NCBI RefSeq assembly: GCF_017743975.1
Contig: NZ_JAGHRC010000010.1
Location: 62,001 to 126,000 of the forward strand
Length of the DNA stretch: 64,000 bases
DNA from: Ruegeria sp. R14_0
GTDB lineage: Bacteria; Pseudomonadota; Alphaproteobacteria; Rhodobacterales; Rhodobacteraceae
Reading direction: 5' to 3'
Position 1 is the stretch's first letter. The number at the start of each line of letters is the position of its first letter. Under the pieces are notes generated by a model, which saw only the letters and a program-made list of their open reading frames with translations, had not been told where the DNA came from and did not search any database. The translations under genes and the position numbers were made by a program. Shown one piece after another: positions 61,609-64,000 of the stretch.

Positions 61609-61926
61609 TTAGTCGTCGCCTTTCTCGCTGTAGTCGTCATTCGTATCGGACATGTGGGGAACCGGTTCGCCAGTCGCTGCGTCCAGGTAGGCTTCGACTT
61701 CGTATCCATATACGTCGCGCATTTCGACTTCGTAGTAGCGGTCGTCATCGCGCTCAATTTCCAGAATTTGGTAGCCCTGCGCTTCAAGCTTGGCGGCAAC
61801 CTCGCCAACGGGCATCCAAGTGACGGTCTCAGGTGACGCCGACGTGACCGTATCGGTGGCGGCGTTGACAGCAAAGGCCGCAGCGGTGGCGGTAAGCAGG
61901 GTGGCGGCAAAGAGGATTACTTTCAT
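61609..61926 (-). CDS. secreted PepSY domain protein
   Basis: This 105-aa protein has a signal peptide ending near VNAATD and one PepSY domain (VGEVAAKLEAQGYQILEIERD and YEVEAYLDAATGE). PepSY proteins inhibit proteases or sense ligands in the periplasm. The ATG at 61926 has GGAGACC upstream. It is divergent from a second PepSY gene in front of a two-component system. Confidence 0.86.
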   Translation of the reverse strand: MKVILFAATLLTATAAAFAVNAATDTVTSASPETVTWMPVGEVAAKLEAQGYQILEIERDDDRYYEVEMRDVYGYEVEAYLDAATGEPVPHMSDTNDDYSEKGDD

Positions 61927-62011
61927 GTAGGTCTCCAAGATGAATTGGGCGGGATTGCCCTGTCGATATTCCTTTTTCTCAAATGTCGCCTGATGCCGGT
62001 CTGACAGCCCG

Positions 62012-62030
62012 TGTCAGTGAACTGTCAGTG
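62012..62030 (+). promoter_or_regulatory. direct repeats, probable response-regulator site
   Basis: TGTCAGTG occurs at 62012-62019 and 62023-62030. The 11-base period is typical of OmpR-family binding sites. It lies 21 bases upstream of the PepSY start codon, near a -35 position, between the two divergent PepSY genes. Confidence 0.6.
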
Positions 62031-62051
62031 GAAAGACGGTAGTTTGCCTAC

Positions 62052-62360
62052 ATGAAACACGCTTTGATCGTTCTGATATGCACACTTGCCAGCACTGTCC
62101 TCGCATCCGAGGACCACGATGCGGCACGTGATGCAGTGCGCCAACATAAGGTCATTCCGCTCTCGAAGATTGTTCCGGACGTTTTAGAGAGATTCGATGC
62201 GTCGCTGCTCGAAGCAGAGTTCGAACGCGAGCATGGCGCGTATGTCTATGAACTGGAGTTGATCACGGGCTCGGGCCGAATGATCGAAGTCATGGTGGAT
62301 GCCACCACGGGTGCGATACTCGAAGTTGAGCAGGAAGGCTGGCAGGAAAGGGACGAATAA
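62052..62360 (+). CDS. secreted PepSY domain protein, two-component associated
   Basis: This 102-aa protein has a signal peptide ending near VLASE and one PepSY domain (PLSKIVPDVLERF and IEVMVDATTGAILEVE). Its stop overlaps the response regulator start by one base, so it belongs to the same operon. It may modulate the kinase from the periplasm, which is inference from the common gene order. Confidence 0.87.
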   Translation: MKHALIVLICTLASTVLASEDHDAARDAVRQHKVIPLSKIVPDVLERFDASLLEAEFEREHGAYVYELELITGSGRMIEVMVDATTGAILEVEQEGWQERDE

Positions 62361-63031
62361 TGCGGCTTCTCGCGGTCGAAGACGACCCGATCATTCGCAA
62401 GGACGTGCAATCTGCTTTGGAAGCCTCTGGATTCCGCGTGGAAATCGGCGAGGACGGCGAGGACGCATGGTTTCTGGGGGATACCGAAGATTATGACCTC
62501 GTCGTTCTTGATCTCGGATTGCCGCACATGGACGGATTGAGCGTGTTGAAACGCTGGCGCGCCAACGGCCGGCAGATGCCCGTTCTGGTCCTGACAGCGC
62601 GCGGGGCTTGGCACGAACGGGTCGAAGGGATCGAAGCTGGGGCCGACGACTATCTGCCCAAACCGTTCCGGATGGAAGAACTTGTGACCAGGGCTCGGGC
62701 GCTGGTGCGCCGGTCTGCCGGGCATAGTGCTCCTGTGCAGACGTTGGGCGATTTGACCATCGACACGAACAGGATGTCCGTAGCTGTTCGAGGAGTGCCG
62801 ATAACGGTGACCTCCCTGGAATACCGGCTTTTGTCCTACCTCATGCTGCACCGAGACCGCGTGGTGCCGCCAACCGAGCTCTTGGAGCATCTATATGGTG
62901 ATGACGACGCCCGTGAGGCCAATGCGGTGGAGGCCATTCTCACCCGACTTCGCAAGAAGCTTGGGGCCGGCATTATCGGCACCAGACGCGGGTTTGGATA
63001 CTTTCTGGAGGCAGTGGAGGGCGATGGGTGA
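62360..63031 (+). CDS. OmpR/QseB-type response regulator
   Basis: This 223-aa protein has a receiver domain with phosphoacceptor Asp51 (VVLDLGLP), acidic EDD near the start and Lys101 (LPKPF), then a winged helix with LTRLRKKL and GTRRGFGYFLE. It is translationally coupled to PepSY and the kinase (GTGA overlap). Confidence 0.93.
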   Translation: MRLLAVEDDPIIRKDVQSALEASGFRVEIGEDGEDAWFLGDTEDYDLVVLDLGLPHMDGLSVLKRWRANGRQMPVLVLTARGAWHERVEGIEAGADDYLPKPFRMEELVTRARALVRRSAGHSAPVQTLGDLTIDTNRMSVAVRGVPITVTSLEYRLLSYLMLHRDRVVPPTELLEHLYGDDDAREANAVEAILTRLRKKLGAGIIGTRRGFGYFLEAVEGDG

Positions 63032-64000
63032 AAACGGGCTCTCTCCGCTTTCGGTTGTTCGTAGCCACTGCGCTGTCGGTTTCCATCGCGCTGATGCTGG
63101 CGTTCTGGGGGCTGGGGCTGCTCTTTGCCTCGCATGTGGAACGGCGTGCAATTGATGACCTCTCCGTCCAGCTCGACCAGATACTCGCAGGAGTGGAGCG
63201 GGATGAAAAAGGGAAAATTCGGATTGGATCGGCTCCGGCAGATGCCCGTTTCTCAAAGCCTTTTGGGGGCCTCTACTGGCAGATCGAAGTTGAGGGGCTT
63301 CAGTTACGCTCAAGATCGCTATGGGATTTCGCTCTCGATCTTCCTCCGGATCATCTGAAGAGCGGGACCGTCCATGTGCACTATCTCTCCGGGCCCGGGG
63401 AAAACCAGCTGCTTGTCATGGAGCGGAGCATTGTGCTTTCCACACGCCTTGGAGGCGTTCCGATGCGCGCTGCCGTGGCCATGGATGCCTCTCAGCTTGA
63501 GAAAAGCACCGAAGAATTCCGGGAAGATCTTGTGCCTTTTACGCTTCTTCTGGCGCTTTTTATTGTCTTCGCTGGGGCGGTTCAAGTCATTGTCGGTCTT
63601 CGACCGCTAAATTCCGTCGAGCGGCGGATATCAAGGATCCGAACGGGAGACGTGAACCGGGTGGGCGAGGATTTCCCTACGGAAATTCGTCCCCTTGCAG
63701 CCGAAGTGGATGCCCTGCTCCTACAAAGGGAAAAGGACATCGAGCAGGCAAGGCACAGAGCGGGCGATCTCGCTCATGGCCTGAAAACCCCACTTCAAGC
63801 ATTACTTGGAGATGCGCGCCGTGTTCGCGAGGCCGGATTGACTGATACCGCAGCGTCAATCGAAAGCACCGTCAAAAGCATGCATCGCCATGTCGAGCGT
63901 GAATTGAACAGGGTTCGTATTGCGACGCGAGCCGCCACGTCGAAGGCCGATCTCACCGAGGCTGCAAGTCGCGTTATTGCAGTAGTTCAGAAAGCCAGTT
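63028..64000 (+). CDS. sensor histidine kinase, truncated by window end
   Basis: The gene starts with GTG overlapping the regulator stop and runs past the window, so 324 residues are seen. TM helices at about 10-30 and 170-190 flank a periplasmic sensor domain. A HAMP-like segment and the phosphoacceptor His250 in LAHGLKTPLQALLGDARRV follow. The ATPase domain lies outside. It pairs with the OmpR-type regulator; with the PepSY gene the order resembles PhoQ/QseC-like systems. Confidence 0.9.
   Translation, partial: MKTGSLRFRLFVATALSVSIALMLAFWGLGLLFASHVERRAIDDLSVQLDQILAGVERDEKGKIRIGSAPADARFSKPFGGLYWQIEVEGLQLRSRSLWDFALDLPPDHLKSGTVHVHYLSGPGENQLLVMERSIVLSTRLGGVPMRAAVAMDASQLEKSTEEFREDLVPFTLLLALFIVFAGAVQVIVGLRPLNSVERRISRIRTGDVNRVGEDFPTEIRPLAAEVDALLLQREKDIEQARHRAGDLAHGLKTPLQALLGDARRVREAGLTDTAASIESTVKSMHRHVERELNRVRIATRAATSKADLTEAASRVIAVVQKAS

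Overview
The window looks like part of a large conjugative plasmid, or an integrative conjugative element, from an alphaproteobacterium of the Rhodobacteraceae (roseobacter-type). This is inferred from the gene families (VirB/D4 secretion genes with DUF1173 and DUF932, a MobC/VirD2-like relaxosome, a likely RcgR/RcgA pair, alphaproteobacterial MntR, GDCCVxC and DUF411 proteins), the fairly high GC content and the tight ATGA/TGATG gene overlaps. No replication initiator, integrase, tRNA, rRNA or CRISPR array is visible, so plasmid and ICE cannot be told apart.

Layout. (1) 0-8.4 kb, DNA processing: a DUF932 gene behind a hairpin-rich 830-base leader; a ParA/VirC1-like ATPase with two small paralogous partners; a 500-base intergenic region rich in inverted repeats that is the best oriT candidate; mobC; a relaxase with two C-terminal LPD7-like domains; and virB11. 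(2) 8.8-18.9 kb, a membrane and stress cargo block: MscS, holin-like protein, DUF883, AI-2E, TerC, TolB/TPR regulator-like protein, two PRC-barrel proteins, HdeD and a DUF1131-LprI-META protein. A short palindromic element sits at several of its gene ends. (3) 19.4-32.3 kb, a complete minus-strand type IV secretion operon: DUF1173, virB1, B2, B3, B4, a short virB7-like lipoprotein, B5, an unknown, B6, B8, B9, B10 and virD4. (4) 32.9-38.1 kb, accessory transfer-associated genes: nuclease, TrbM-like protein, RcgR/RcgA, and an IS30 remnant. (5) 38.5-44.2 kb, an L,D-transpeptidase, then mntR divergent from a di-heme cytochrome and a PhnDCE-like ABC transporter behind a probable MntR operator.

(6) 44.4-61 kb, a metal and envelope island. 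Three MerR-family regulators are present, and six promoters have the long 19-base spacer typical of MerR control. They drive a transglutaminase, a SCO1-DsbB-DsbA-PCuAC-SCO1-M23 operon, a heavy-metal P-type ATPase, an L,D-transpeptidase, a MerT-like/GDCCVxC pair without MerA, and a UPF0104/MFS pair. A cobalamin riboswitch precedes a CbiM-like permease. (7) 61.1-64 kb: a DUF4405 membrane protein, two divergent PepSY proteins and an OmpR-type two-component system whose kinase runs off the window.

Taken together, the backbone moves the element between cells. The cargo adds envelope and stress functions, metal-responsive efflux, copper delivery and thiol chemistry, and cell-wall remodelling. The most notable signal is the set of near-identical MerR-type promoters in front of functionally different envelope genes.
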